Shown here piece by piece: positions 43,658 through 52,327 of a DNA stretch of 64,000 nucleotides. Every line of letters starts with the position of its first letter. The stretch's first letter is position 1. The notes under the pieces are model-generated. The model did not search any database. It saw only the letters and a program-made list of their open reading frames with translations, and was not told the origin of the DNA. The DNA lies in contig NC_003155.5 of the NCBI RefSeq assembly GCF_000009765.2, positions 5,890,001 to 5,954,000 of the forward strand, given 5' to 3'. The DNA is from Streptomyces avermitilis MA-4680 = NBRC 14893 (GTDB lineage Bacteria > Actinomycetota > Actinomycetes > Streptomycetales > Streptomycetaceae). The translations under genes and the position numbers were made by a program.

Positions 43658-44899
43658 CTACGGCCGGGGTTCCTCCCGCCGGTCGCGCCACGGCAGTTCC
43701 GCCGTGATCGTGGTCGGGCCGCCCACCGGCGACTCGATGACGAACAGCCCGTCGACCGCGCCGAGCCGGTCCGCGAGCCCCGCCATCCCCGTACCGCCTC
43801 CGACGTCGGCCCCGCCCCGCCCGTCGTCCCACACCTGTATGAGCAGCCGCTGGTCCGCCCGCCACACATCGACGGACGCCGAACGGGCCCCGCTGTGCTT
43901 GCTGACGTTCTGCAGCAGCTCGGAGACCGTGAAGTACGCGATGCCCTCGATGGCCGCGGCCGGTCTCGTCGGCAGGTCGGCGGTCACCTTCACCGGCACC
44001 GTGCAGCGAGAGGCGACGGACGACAGCGCGGCGTCGAGACCGCGGTCGGTGAGGACCGCGGGGTGGATGCCACGCGCGAGGTCGCGCAGCTCCTGGAGCG
44101 CGAGCTTCACCTCGCCGTGCGCCTCGTCCACCATGGCCGCGACGCTTTCGTCGGCCTGGCCCTCCAGCAACTTCTCCTTGGCCAGACCGAGCCCCATCGC
44201 CAGGTTCACCAGCCGCGCCTGCGCCCCGTCGTGCAGATCGCGTTCGATGCGCCGCAGGTCGGCGGCCGCCGTGTCCACGACGACCCCGCGGTCCGACTCC
44301 AACTCGGCGATGCGCTGCTCCAGTTCGTCGGAGGGGGAGAGCAGCACGCGCACCATCGCCCGGTCCACACTGGTCAGCCCGCGCGCGATGAACGGCAGCA
44401 CCGGCCACGCGACGAACAGCGACACCAACGTGACCGAGAAGGTCACGACGCCCCAGGGCAGCCGGATGAACTCGTACAGGAACGTCCGCCAGCCCACCGG
44501 GTCCTTCAGCCCCATCCACAACTGCTGGAACAGCCCACCACTGCCCTTGCGCAACGGCAGCGGACTCGGCTCGTCCACCCGCACATCGAGCAGCAGCCTG
44601 GCCCGGGCCCGCTCCACCTTGCCCAGCTGCCGCGCCCCCAACAGCCCGGCCGCGAGCAACGGGAAACCGATCACGGTCACCGTCAGCCCAGCCCCCGTGA
44701 ACAGCACCGTCACGACATAGGTGAAGCCGATCAGCGCCATCGGCAGGTTCGCGAGGAGATGCGCGATCTCCCGCCAGGTGTGCCCGTCCAGGGCGAGACG
44801 CAGGGGCGGCAGCCGCTCGCCGTCCCGGGTGTCCCGGCTGCCAGGGAGCGGCAGCCGCTCGCCTTCCCGGAGGCCGGGGCTTGTGATGCGTTCGGTCAT
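43658..44899 (-). CDS. Two-component sensor histidine kinase (HisKA_3), second of a tandem pair
   Basis: This 413-residue membrane kinase is a paralogue of the next gene. It has a cytoplasmic N-terminus, hydrophobic segments near residues 48-90 and 140-175, the H-box RIERDLHDGAQARLVNLAM, and the ATPase boxes ELLQNVSKHSGA and DDGRGGADVGGGTGMAGL. It is the first gene of the leftward kinase-kinase-regulator set and is divergent from the second nuo operon, with 253 bases between starts. The N-terminal third differs most between the two kinases, so they may sense different signals and share one regulator. Confidence 0.92.
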   Translation of the reverse strand: MTERITSPGLREGERLPLPGSRDTRDGERLPPLRLALDGHTWREIAHLLANLPMALIGFTYVVTVLFTGAGLTVTVIGFPLLAAGLLGARQLGKVERARARLLLDVRVDEPSPLPLRKGSGGLFQQLWMGLKDPVGWRTFLYEFIRLPWGVVTFSVTLVSLFVAWPVLPFIARGLTSVDRAMVRVLLSPSDELEQRIAELESDRGVVVDTAAADLRRIERDLHDGAQARLVNLAMGLGLAKEKLLEGQADESVAAMVDEAHGEVKLALQELRDLARGIHPAVLTDRGLDAALSSVASRCTVPVKVTADLPTRPAAAIEGIAYFTVSELLQNVSKHSGARSASVDVWRADQRLLIQVWDDGRGGADVGGGTGMAGLADRLGAVDGLFVIESPVGGPTTITAELPWRDRREEPRP

Positions 44900-45000
44900 A
44901 GCCGTCAGCGTGCCTGGCGGCGAGCCGCGGCGCCATGAGGTGGACCGCCACGATCCACTGGGGAAAACCCCACCCCGGGCTTCACCCTGGGTCCCGCCCC

Positions 45001-45085
45001 GGACCCCTTGGATCAGGTCAGGGACCCCTTTGATCAGGTCTGGGCACGACGGGCTGCTTACCCTTTCTTTAGCAGGCCCTAGACT
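45001..45085 (+). promoter_or_regulatory. Promoter of the second nuo operon with a 21-bp tandem repeat
   Basis: GGACCCCTTGGATCAGGTCAG at 45001 is followed directly by a 21-base copy with two changes at 45022. The 21-base period (two helical turns) puts both copies on one face of the DNA, and each contains GATCAGGTC. A -10-like TAGACT is at 45080-45085, so the repeat lies roughly 40-80 bases upstream of a start point near 45092. Confidence 0.6.
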
Positions 45086-45152
45086 CCCGTGCGTACAGAT
45101 CGTCGAACACAGGGTTCACGCGAGTCACAGGGTCAAGGAGTAAGGGGCTGAG

Positions 45153-45593
45153 GTGCCGGAGCCGACCGTCGTCACGGGGACCGGGGCTGGGACCGCTGGG
45201 AATGCGGTCGCGGCGGACCACCTCCAGTCCTATTTCCACTCCTATTCGGTCGTGGGACTGCTCGCCGTCGTCGGTGTGCTGTTCGTCGCCGTGGCCTTCG
45301 GGGCGGGACACCTGCTGCGGCCCGTGGTCCCCACCCCCGAGAAACTCCTGACCTACGAGTGCGGAGTCGATCCCGTCGGCGAGGGCTGGGCCCACACCCA
45401 GGTCCGCTACTACGTCTACGCGTTCCTGTACGTGATCTTCGCGGTCGACTCGATCTTCCTCTTCCCCTGGGCGACGGTCTTCGCCGCGCCCGGCTACGGC
45501 GCGGCGACGCTCGTGGAAATGTTCATCTTCCTGGGCTTCCTGGCCGTCGGCCTGCTGTACGCATACAAGAAGGGCGTCCTGGCATGGACGTGA
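45153..45593 (+). CDS. nuoA2: NADH-quinone oxidoreductase subunit A, second locus
   Basis: This 146-residue membrane subunit of a complex I-like enzyme has three hydrophobic helices and the conserved loop LLTYECGVDPVGEGW next to the quinone channel, followed by RYYVYAFLYVIFAVDSIFLFPWA with its conserved Glu/Asp. The first ~25 residues (Thr/Gly-rich) are an extension. GTG at 45153 follows an AAGGGG site. It opens a ten-gene operon with no intergenic gaps above a few bases. Confidence 0.94.
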   Translation: MPEPTVVTGTGAGTAGNAVAADHLQSYFHSYSVVGLLAVVGVLFVAVAFGAGHLLRPVVPTPEKLLTYECGVDPVGEGWAHTQVRYYVYAFLYVIFAVDSIFLFPWATVFAAPGYGAATLVEMFIFLGFLAVGLLYAYKKGVLAWT

Positions 45594-46195
45594 CCCCCGA
45601 ACCTGTTCTGCTCCCGGAGCCGAAGCGGCTGGGCGCACTCGCCCGCCTGGCACCCGAGCCGATGAAGGTGGTCCTGAACTGGGGCCGCCGCTACTCGCTC
45701 TGGGTCTTCAACTTCGGCCTGGCCTGCTGCGCGATCGAGTTCATCGCCGCGTCGATGGCCCGGCACGACTTCATCCGCCTCGGTGTGATCCCGTTCGCGC
45801 CCGGGCCGCGCCAGGCCGACCTGATGGTCGTCTCGGGCACGGTCACGGACAAGATGGCCCCGGCCGTCAAGCGGCTGTACGAGCAGATGCCCGAGCCGAA
45901 GTACGTCATCTCGTTCGGCGCCTGCTCGAACTGCGGCGGCCCGTACTGGGACTCGTACTCCGTGACCAAGGGCGTCGACCAGATCATCCCGGTCGACGTG
46001 TACGTACCCGGCTGCCCGCCCCGCCCCGAGGCACTGCTCCAAGGCATCCTCAAGCTCCAGGAGAAGATCGCACGGGAGTCGCTGAGCGAGCGGTACGGCT
46101 CGCCCCGCCCTTCGGCGGCCGCACTCCAGAGCGACCTGGTCCGGCCGCCGGCCGCGGGCACAGGCGCGGGCACGGCCGAGGGGGGCGCCCGATGA
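45584..46195 (+). CDS. nuoB2: NADH-quinone oxidoreductase subunit B, second locus
   Basis: This 203-residue peripheral subunit carries the terminal cluster N2, which passes electrons to quinone. The four cluster cysteines are present: the adjacent pair in GLACCAIEF, one in FGACSNCGGPYW and one in VPGCPPRPE. The C-terminus has a short Ala/Gly-rich tail. The ATG lies inside the end of nuoA2, so the genes are coupled. NuoB normally contacts NuoD, which is not encoded in this locus. Confidence 0.95.
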   Translation: MDVTPEPVLLPEPKRLGALARLAPEPMKVVLNWGRRYSLWVFNFGLACCAIEFIAASMARHDFIRLGVIPFAPGPRQADLMVVSGTVTDKMAPAVKRLYEQMPEPKYVISFGACSNCGGPYWDSYSVTKGVDQIIPVDVYVPGCPPRPEALLQGILKLQEKIARESLSERYGSPRPSAAALQSDLVRPPAAGTGAGTAEGGAR

Positions 46196-47706
46196 CTGCC
46201 GTCGGCTGGCTCCCCGCTCCCGCCGAGGAGCTCTTCGGTACGGAGGCCACGGCCGAGGCGTCGTACGAGGTCCTGACGGTCGACGTACCCCCGACCTCCT
46301 GGATCTCCGCCCTGGAGACGGCACGCGACGCTCTGGGCTGCACCTACTTCGACTGGCTGAGCGCGGTCGACGAACCGGGCAGGGGATTCCTGGTCTCGGC
46401 CCACGTCGTCGCCCTGCCCTCACCCCCGTCCCCGTCTCAGCCCCCGTCCCCATCCCCGTCTCAGCCTCCGTCTCCGTCTTCGGTGCGCCGCCTCCTCGTC
46501 CGTACGACGGTCCCGCACGAGGCGCCCGTCCTCCCCACCGCCGTGGGGGTCTACGCGGGCGCGGGCTGGCACGAGCGCGAGACCCACGAGATGTTCGGCG
46601 TGACCTTCGAGGGCCACCCGGCGCTGGACCCCCTGCTCCTGCCCGAGGGCTTCGAGGGCCACCCCCTTCGCAAGGACTTCGTGCTGGCCGCGCGGGTGGC
46701 CAAGGCGTGGCCCGGTGCGAAGGAACCGGGCGAGTCGGACCACGGAGGCCCGAAGCGCCGCCAGATGCTCCCCCCGGGCGTCCCCGACCCGAACGACTGG
46801 GGCCCGCTGAAGGGCCAACTCCCCCCGGCCCCGGCCCGCCCGGCGCGCGGCGCGGCCCGGGCGGCAGGCGAACGCCCGGCCCGCGCCGCAGGCGAACGCC
46901 CCGTCCGCCGCACGCGTACGGCGGGGGAGGGCTCGGCGAGCCAGGCGGCGGCGCCCGCGACCCCGCCCCCCACAGAGGCGCCGTCCACGCCCCGCCGCGC
47001 GCGAACCGTGTCCGAGGGATCGGTGAGCCAGACGGCCACGCCCGGCACCACCCCCGACGCCTCCACGGAGGTTCCGACTGCACCGCGCCGCGCGCGAACC
47101 GCTTCCGAGGGCTCGGTGACGCAGCGCCCGTCGGCTACGGAGCCGACGCCGCCCGCGGCCGGCCCGCGCCGCGCACGCAGCGCGAGCGAGGGCTCGGCGA
47201 CGCAGCGGGTGCGGCCCGATACGGCCAAGGCGGCCGATACGGCCAAGGCGGCCGATACGGCCAAGGCGGCCGATACGGCCAAGGCGGCCGAGGCGACTGA
47301 CGCGGCCGACGCACCCGCACCGGCCGACACACCCGCACCGGCCGGCACCGGCGAGGACGCGCCGACGGCGGCGCGCACCACCCCGAAGCCCGCCCCGCGC
47401 AGCTCGGACGCCCCCTGGCACCACGCCCGCCCCGCCTTCGACGAGCCCGAAGCCGAAGCCGCACCCGAACCCACCCCGAAACCCCCGACCGAGACCGGCG
47501 CGGGCGGGGCGGATGCAGACGCGGATGCGGATGCGAACGCGGATACGGCCGGTGCCGGTTCCGGCGCCGACGCGGCCGACGCCGGTGCCGAAGCCGGTAC
47601 CGACGCGGCCGACGCCGACTCCGAAGTCCGCCCCGCCGGCCCCCGCCCGGAGACGTCCCCGGACACGACCCCCACCCCCGAAGACCCCACAGGAGGCCGG
47701 CAGTGA
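46192..47706 (+). CDS. nuoC2: NADH-quinone oxidoreductase subunit C, second locus, with long repetitive tail
   Basis: Residues 1-165 are a NuoC (30-kDa) domain: [40 protein letters not shown] and [14 protein letters not shown] are family signatures. A Pro/Ser repeat (77-97) is inserted in a loop of that domain. Residues 210-504 are a disordered Ala/Pro-rich tail unknown in normal NuoC (about 200 residues). The tail has four copies of an RRARTxSEGSxxQ motif at 239-251, 268-280, 299-311 and 326-338, and four DTAKAA repeats at 343-366. NuoC pairs with NuoD at the quinone site in complex I, but no nuoD follows; nuoH starts at the next codon overlap. Confidence 0.9.
47218..47289 (+). repeat. 18-bp tandem repeat, four copies, inside nuoC2
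   Basis: GATACGGCCAAGGCGGCC is repeated four times without change, encoding DTAKAA each time. Perfect identity at DNA level suggests recent expansion. Confidence 0.95.
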
Positions 47707-48671
47707 ACGACGCTCTCGACGTCGCCCTGCGACTCCTCGTGGTGTTCGTCGTGTTCCTGACGTTCCCCCTGATCGTGGGTCAGACGGAGCACAAGGTGAT
47801 GGCGCACATGCAGGGCCGCCTCGGCCCGATGTACGCCGGCGGCTTCCACGGCTGGGCCCAACTCGTCGCCGACGGTGTGAAGTTCGCGCAGAAGGAAGAC
47901 GTCGTACCGGCCGGCGCGGACCGCCGCATCTTCCAGCTCGCCCCCGCCGTGGCCCTCCTTCCGTACCTCCTGGTGCTCCTCGCCATCCCCATCGGACCGG
48001 GCGAAGGCGCCGTCGGCGAGGTCGTCGACGCGGGCATCTTCTTCGTCCTCGCGGTGATGGGCGTAGGAGTCCTCGGCTCCCTCATGGCCGGCTGGGCCTC
48101 CGCCAACAAGTTCTCCCTCCTCGGCGGCCTCCGCACAGCCGCCCAGCTCCTCGCCTACGAACTCCCGATGCTGCTCACCGCCGCCTCGGTGGCGATGGCG
48201 GCCGGCACAGTCTCCCTCCTCGGCATCGTCGACGCCTTCCAGTGGTGGTGGCTGCCCTGGCAGATCGTCGGCGCGATCGTCTTCTTCGTAGCCGGCCTCG
48301 CCGAGCTCCAACGACCCCCCTTCGACATGCCCGTCGCCGACTCGGAGATCATCTTCGGCGCGTACACGGAGTACACCGGTCTCCGCTTCGCGCTGTTCCT
48401 CCTCGCCGAGTACGCCGGAATCGTCGTCCTGTGCGGCCTGACCACCGTCCTCTTCCTGGGCGGCTGGCACGGCCCCTGGGGTGCCGACGGCCTCGGCTGG
48501 GTCTGGACCCTGCTGAAGACCGCGCTCCTCGCCTTCGTCGTGATCTGGCTGCGCGTCACCTACCCCCGCCTCCGCGAGGACCAGCTCCAAAAACTCTCCT
48601 GGACCCTCCTCGTTCCGCTCTCCCTCGCCCAGATCGCCCTCACCGGCATCGTCAAGGTGGTGATCTCGTAA
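47703..48671 (+). CDS. nuoH2: NADH-quinone oxidoreductase subunit H, second locus
   Basis: This 322-residue membrane subunit forms part of the quinone channel. Signatures include the first loop ERK-like region [20 protein letters not shown], GPVxxxADGVK-type sequence [13 protein letters not shown], and [17 protein letters not shown], with [17 protein letters not shown] near the end. The last of these contains conserved acidic residues that line the channel. The GTG start overlaps the nuoC2 stop. Confidence 0.95.
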
Positions 48672-48673
48672 CC

Positions 48674-49324
48674 ATGGCCCCCATTCCTGGCTCCGGCCTC
48701 GCCAAGGGCCTGGCCGTCACCCTCCGCACGATGACGAAGAAGACCGTCACCGCGCAGTACCCGGACGCCCAGCCCGAACTCCCGCCCCGCTCCCGCGGCG
48801 TCATCGGCCTCTTCGAGGAGAACTGCACGGTCTGCATGCTGTGCGCCCGCGAGTGCCCGGACTGGTGCATCTACATCGACTCCCACAAGGAGACGGTCCC
48901 GCCCGCCGCCCCCGGCGGCCGCGAGCGCAGCCGCAACGTCCTCGACCGCTTCGCCATCGACTTCTCCCTCTGCATGTACTGCGGTATCTGCATCGAGGTC
49001 TGCCCCTTCGACGCCCTGTTCTGGTCACCGGAGTTCGAGTACGCCGAGACCGACATCCACGAACTCACCCACGAGCGCGACAAGCTCCGCGAGTGGATGT
49101 GGACCGTCCCGGCCCCGCCGGCCCTCGACCCCGCCGCCGAGGAACCGAAGGAGATCGCCGCAGCCCGCAAAACCGCGGAGAAGCTCGCGGCAGCACAGGC
49201 CGCGGCAGCACAGACTGATGCGGCGCAGGCCGAGGCAGCGCAGGCCGAGGCAGCTGCCGAGGCCGGGTCCGCCGCCGAAGGCGCGCCCGACGCCGCCCCG
49301 AAGCCGCAGGAGGGAGAAGCGTGA
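48674..49324 (+). CDS. nuoI2: NADH-quinone oxidoreductase subunit I, second locus
   Basis: This 216-residue peripheral subunit has two 4Fe-4S motifs, [12 protein letters not shown] and [12 protein letters not shown], that pass electrons toward NuoB. From about residue 150 there is a Glu/Ala-rich tail with repeats of [11 protein letters not shown], probably helical or disordered. The ATG is two bases after nuoH2 and the stop overlaps the GTG of nuoJ2. In a locus without NuoE, F and G, this would be the natural entry point for electrons from a ferredoxin. Confidence 0.95.
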
Positions 49325-49944
49325 CCCCCGCAGCAGCTCACGTCGCGACCGCGGTCGCCGCCGAATCCCACGGCTTCCTCTCCCCGACCGGCATCGAGAT
49401 CGCCTTCCTCCTCGTCGGCCTCGTCACCTTCGGCGCCGCGATCGTCACCGTCACCACCAAGCAGCTCGTACATGCCGCCCTGTGGCTGGTGGCGACCCTC
49501 GGCGGTCTCGCCGTGGAGTACCTCCTGCTCACCGCCGAGTTCATCGCCTGGGTGCAGGTCCTCATCTACGTCGGCTCCGTCGTCGTCCTCCTCCTGTTCG
49601 GTCTGATGCTCACCAAGGCCCCCATCGGCCGCTCCCCGGACGCCGACTCCGGCAACCGCTGGGCCGCCCTCACCGTGGCCGTCGCCTCCGCCGCCACCCT
49701 GGTCTGGGTCGTCGTCGACGCCTTCCGCACGACGTGGCTCGACCTGAACGGCGCCGCCGCCGGCTCCACCGCCGTCACCGGCGCGAGCCTCTTCCAGAAC
49801 TGGGTCCTTCCCTTCGAAGCCCTTTCCGTCCTCCTCCTCGCCGCCCTGGTCGGCGCGATCGTCCTCTCCCGCAAGGCGAAGGCGGACGCGGCGACCACCA
49901 CGAGCCTCCCGAGCGCCCGGAGCGAAAAGGAAGGGGCCCGCTGA
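49321..49944 (+). CDS. nuoJ2: NADH-quinone oxidoreductase subunit J, second locus
   Basis: This 207-residue membrane subunit has five helices, with the conserved segment [22 protein letters not shown] around residues 58-80. It lacks the ~100-residue hydrophilic tail seen in the NuoJ of the first locus. GTG start overlaps nuoI2 and its TGA overlaps the nuoK2 ATG (TGATG). Confidence 0.94.
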
Positions 49945-50333
49945 TGCACCTCGCCTATCCCGCCGTGCTCTCCGCCCTCCTCTTCTCCACGGGCCTGTAC
50001 GGCGTCCTCGCCCGCCGTAACGCGATCCTGGTCCTGATGTCCGTCGAGCTGATGCTCAACGCCGTCAACCTCAACCTCGTCGCCTTCGACGTCTGGCTGT
50101 CCAAGACCGCCCGGGACACCCTTCACTCCGGCCAGGCCCTCACCCTGTTCACCATCGCCATCGCCGCCGCCGAGATCGGCATCGGCCTGGCGATCGTCCT
50201 CGCCGTCTACCGAAACCGCGGCACCTCGGACATCGACAAGCTCCGCGACACCGCCGAGGGCCCCGAGCCCGACGGCCCCGGAACCGACGGCTCCGCACCC
50301 ACCGCGGCCGAGAAGGCTGAGGCCACCGCGTGA
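49944..50333 (+). CDS. nuoK2: NADH-quinone oxidoreductase subunit K, second locus
   Basis: This 129-residue subunit has three helices, with the two proton-path glutamates in VELMLNAVN (E35) and AIAAAEIGIGLAI (E77). A ~30-residue Pro/Glu/Ala tail follows the last helix, which the first-locus NuoK lacks. The ATG at 49944 overlaps the nuoJ2 stop; nuoL2 starts inside its last codon. Confidence 0.94.
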   Translation: MHLAYPAVLSALLFSTGLYGVLARRNAILVLMSVELMLNAVNLNLVAFDVWLSKTARDTLHSGQALTLFTIAIAAAEIGIGLAIVLAVYRNRGTSDIDKLRDTAEGPEPDGPGTDGSAPTAAEKAEATA

Positions 50334-52321
50334 CCACGACCACCCTCGCCGTCCTCGTCCCCCTCCTTCCGTTCCTGGCCGCCGCGGCCGGCCTCCTGCT
50401 GGGCCGCACGGCACCCGGCTTCGTACGCCCCCTCGCCGTCCTGCCGACCCTGACAGCGTTCGCCCTCGCCGTGGTGGTCGCCGTACGCCAGGGCGGCGGC
50501 CAGGCCATCGACGCCGCCACCGAGCTCACGCCCACCGGCTCGGTCCCCATCGAGCTCGCCCTGCACATCGACGGCTTCGCCGCCCTCGTCGCCGTCCTGG
50601 TCGGCCTGGTCGCGTCCTGCGTGCAGATCTACTCGACGGGCTATCTGCGCGACGACCCGCGCTACCCCTCGTACTCCGCTCTCGTCTCCCTCTTCACCTC
50701 CGCGATGCTGCTCGTCGTCTACTCCGGCGACCTGATGCTGCTCCTGGTCGGCTGGGAGATCATGGGCATCTGCTCGTACTTCCTGGTCGGCCACTACTGG
50801 GAGACGTCCGAAGCACGCGCCGCCTCCATCAAGGCCTTCCTGGTCACCAAGCTCGGCGACGTCCCCTTCCTCATCGGCCTGTTCGCCCTCGCCACCGACG
50901 CCGGGTCCTTCCGCATCACGAAGGTCCTCGGCGCCGTCGCGAACGGCGGACTCGACCACCCGACGCTGATCGCCCTGCTCCTCCTCGCCGGTGTGGCGGG
51001 CAAGTCGGCGCAGTTCCCGCTGCACACCTGGCTCCCCGACGCGATGGCCGGTCCCACGCCCGTCTCCGCGCTGATCCACGCCGCGACGATGGTCGCCGCC
51101 GGTGTCTACTTCATCGCCCGGCTCCTCCCGGTCTTCGCCGCCTCCTCGGCCGCATTGGTCGTCCTCGCCGTCATGGCCGCCGTCACGATGCTCGGCTCCG
51201 GGCTCGCCGCGCTCGCCCAGGACGACATCAAACGCGTCCTCGCGTACTCGACGATCGGCCAGCTCGGCTACATGACCGGCGCTCTCGCCGTCGGCGACCG
51301 CGGTGCCGCCGTCTTCCACCTCCTGTCCCACGGCGTCTTCAAGGCGCTGCTGTTCCTCGCGGCGGGCGTGATCATCCACGCGGCCGGTACCAACTCGCTG
51401 GCCTCCATGTCCCGGATGAAGGACCTGCGCGCCCGCATCCCCGACGCCTACTGGACGATGACCGTGGCGCTCCTCGCGCTTGCCGCGGTCCCGCCCTTCG
51501 CGGGCTTCTTCTCCAAGGAGTCCGTCCTGGGCGCCGCCGAGCACGTCGCCACCGGCCACACCGAGCACGCCCCCGGCGCCGCGGGCTGGATCGTCCTCGT
51601 CGCCGCCCTGCTCACCGCCGTACTCACCGCCGCGTACGCGACCCGCCTGTGGCTGCTCGCCTTCCGTGGCCGGGGCGTCGAAGCTCCCGATCACGGCAGG
51701 CAGCCCGTGGTGATGACCGCCGTGCTGTGGGTGCTCGCCGTCCCGTCACTCGCCTTCGGACTGGCCTACGGGCTGCTGCCCGACTGGTTCGACGGCCGCG
51801 ACCTGGCGCCCACCCTCACCACATCGGTCCTCGGCACAGGGCTCGCCCTGACCGGCGGACTCATCACCTACGGCGCCTGGCGGCACACCTCCGCGCTGGC
51901 GGTCCGCGTCCCGCTGGGTGCGGTCGTGGCCCACCCCGAGGGCGACGCCGCGCACGTCGAGGCCGAGGCCATCGCCATTCACGAGTCGGTGTACGGAGAC
52001 GTGGCCTACGCACCCGACCCGGCGGACCCGGGCCGGCTGCTGCTCGGCCCGCTGCACCGCCACGCGGCCGTCGGCTTCCACCTCGACGCCGTGTACGCGA
52101 CGCTCTTCGTCCGCCCGGTGCAGGCGGCGGCAAGCCTCGTCCGGTTCCTCGACCGTGAGGTCGTCGACACCTACGTAAGCGGCGCGAGCGCCGTGCCCCG
52201 GCTGCTCGGCGCGGCCGTACGGCGCGCCCAGACCGGCAATGTGCAGACCTATGTGAGCGCGCTGCTCGCCGGCACCGTCGTCCTGGCGGTCGCCGCCCTC
52301 CTCGTCGCCACAGGAGCGTGA
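50330..52321 (+). CDS. nuoL2: NADH-quinone oxidoreductase subunit L, second locus
   Basis: This 663-residue antiporter-like proton-pumping subunit has MLLLVGWEIMGICSYFLVG (key Glu), GKSAQFPLHTWLPDAMAGPT (key Lys) and DDIKRVLAYSTIGQLGYM. The C-terminal part from about 500 includes the long lateral helix and final helices. GTG start overlaps nuoK2. nuoM2 follows six bases later. Confidence 0.95.
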   Translation: MTTTTLAVLVPLLPFLAAAAGLLLGRTAPGFVRPLAVLPTLTAFALAVVVAVRQGGGQAIDAATELTPTGSVPIELALHIDGFAALVAVLVGLVASCVQIYSTGYLRDDPRYPSYSALVSLFTSAMLLVVYSGDLMLLLVGWEIMGICSYFLVGHYWETSEARAASIKAFLVTKLGDVPFLIGLFALATDAGSFRITKVLGAVANGGLDHPTLIALLLLAGVAGKSAQFPLHTWLPDAMAGPTPVSALIHAATMVAAGVYFIARLLPVFAASSAALVVLAVMAAVTMLGSGLAALAQDDIKRVLAYSTIGQLGYMTGALAVGDRGAAVFHLLSHGVFKALLFLAAGVIIHAAGTNSLASMSRMKDLRARIPDAYWTMTVALLALAAVPPFAGFFSKESVLGAAEHVATGHTEHAPGAAGWIVLVAALLTAVLTAAYATRLWLLAFRGRGVEAPDHGRQPVVMTAVLWVLAVPSLAFGLAYGLLPDWFDGRDLAPTLTTSVLGTGLALTGGLITYGAWRHTSALAVRVPLGAVVAHPEGDAAHVEAEAIAIHESVYGDVAYAPDPADPGRLLLGPLHRHAAVGFHLDAVYATLFVRPVQAAASLVRFLDREVVDTYVSGASAVPRLLGAAVRRAQTGNVQTYVSALLAGTVVLAVAALLVATGA

Positions 52322-52327
52322 GCAGGC

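Noticed and set aside
47707..48673. Hidden nuoD between nuoC2 and later genes
   Set aside because: nuoH2 starts inside the nuoC2 stop and nuoI2 starts two bases after nuoH2; the long frame on the same strand here is a shadow of nuoH2.
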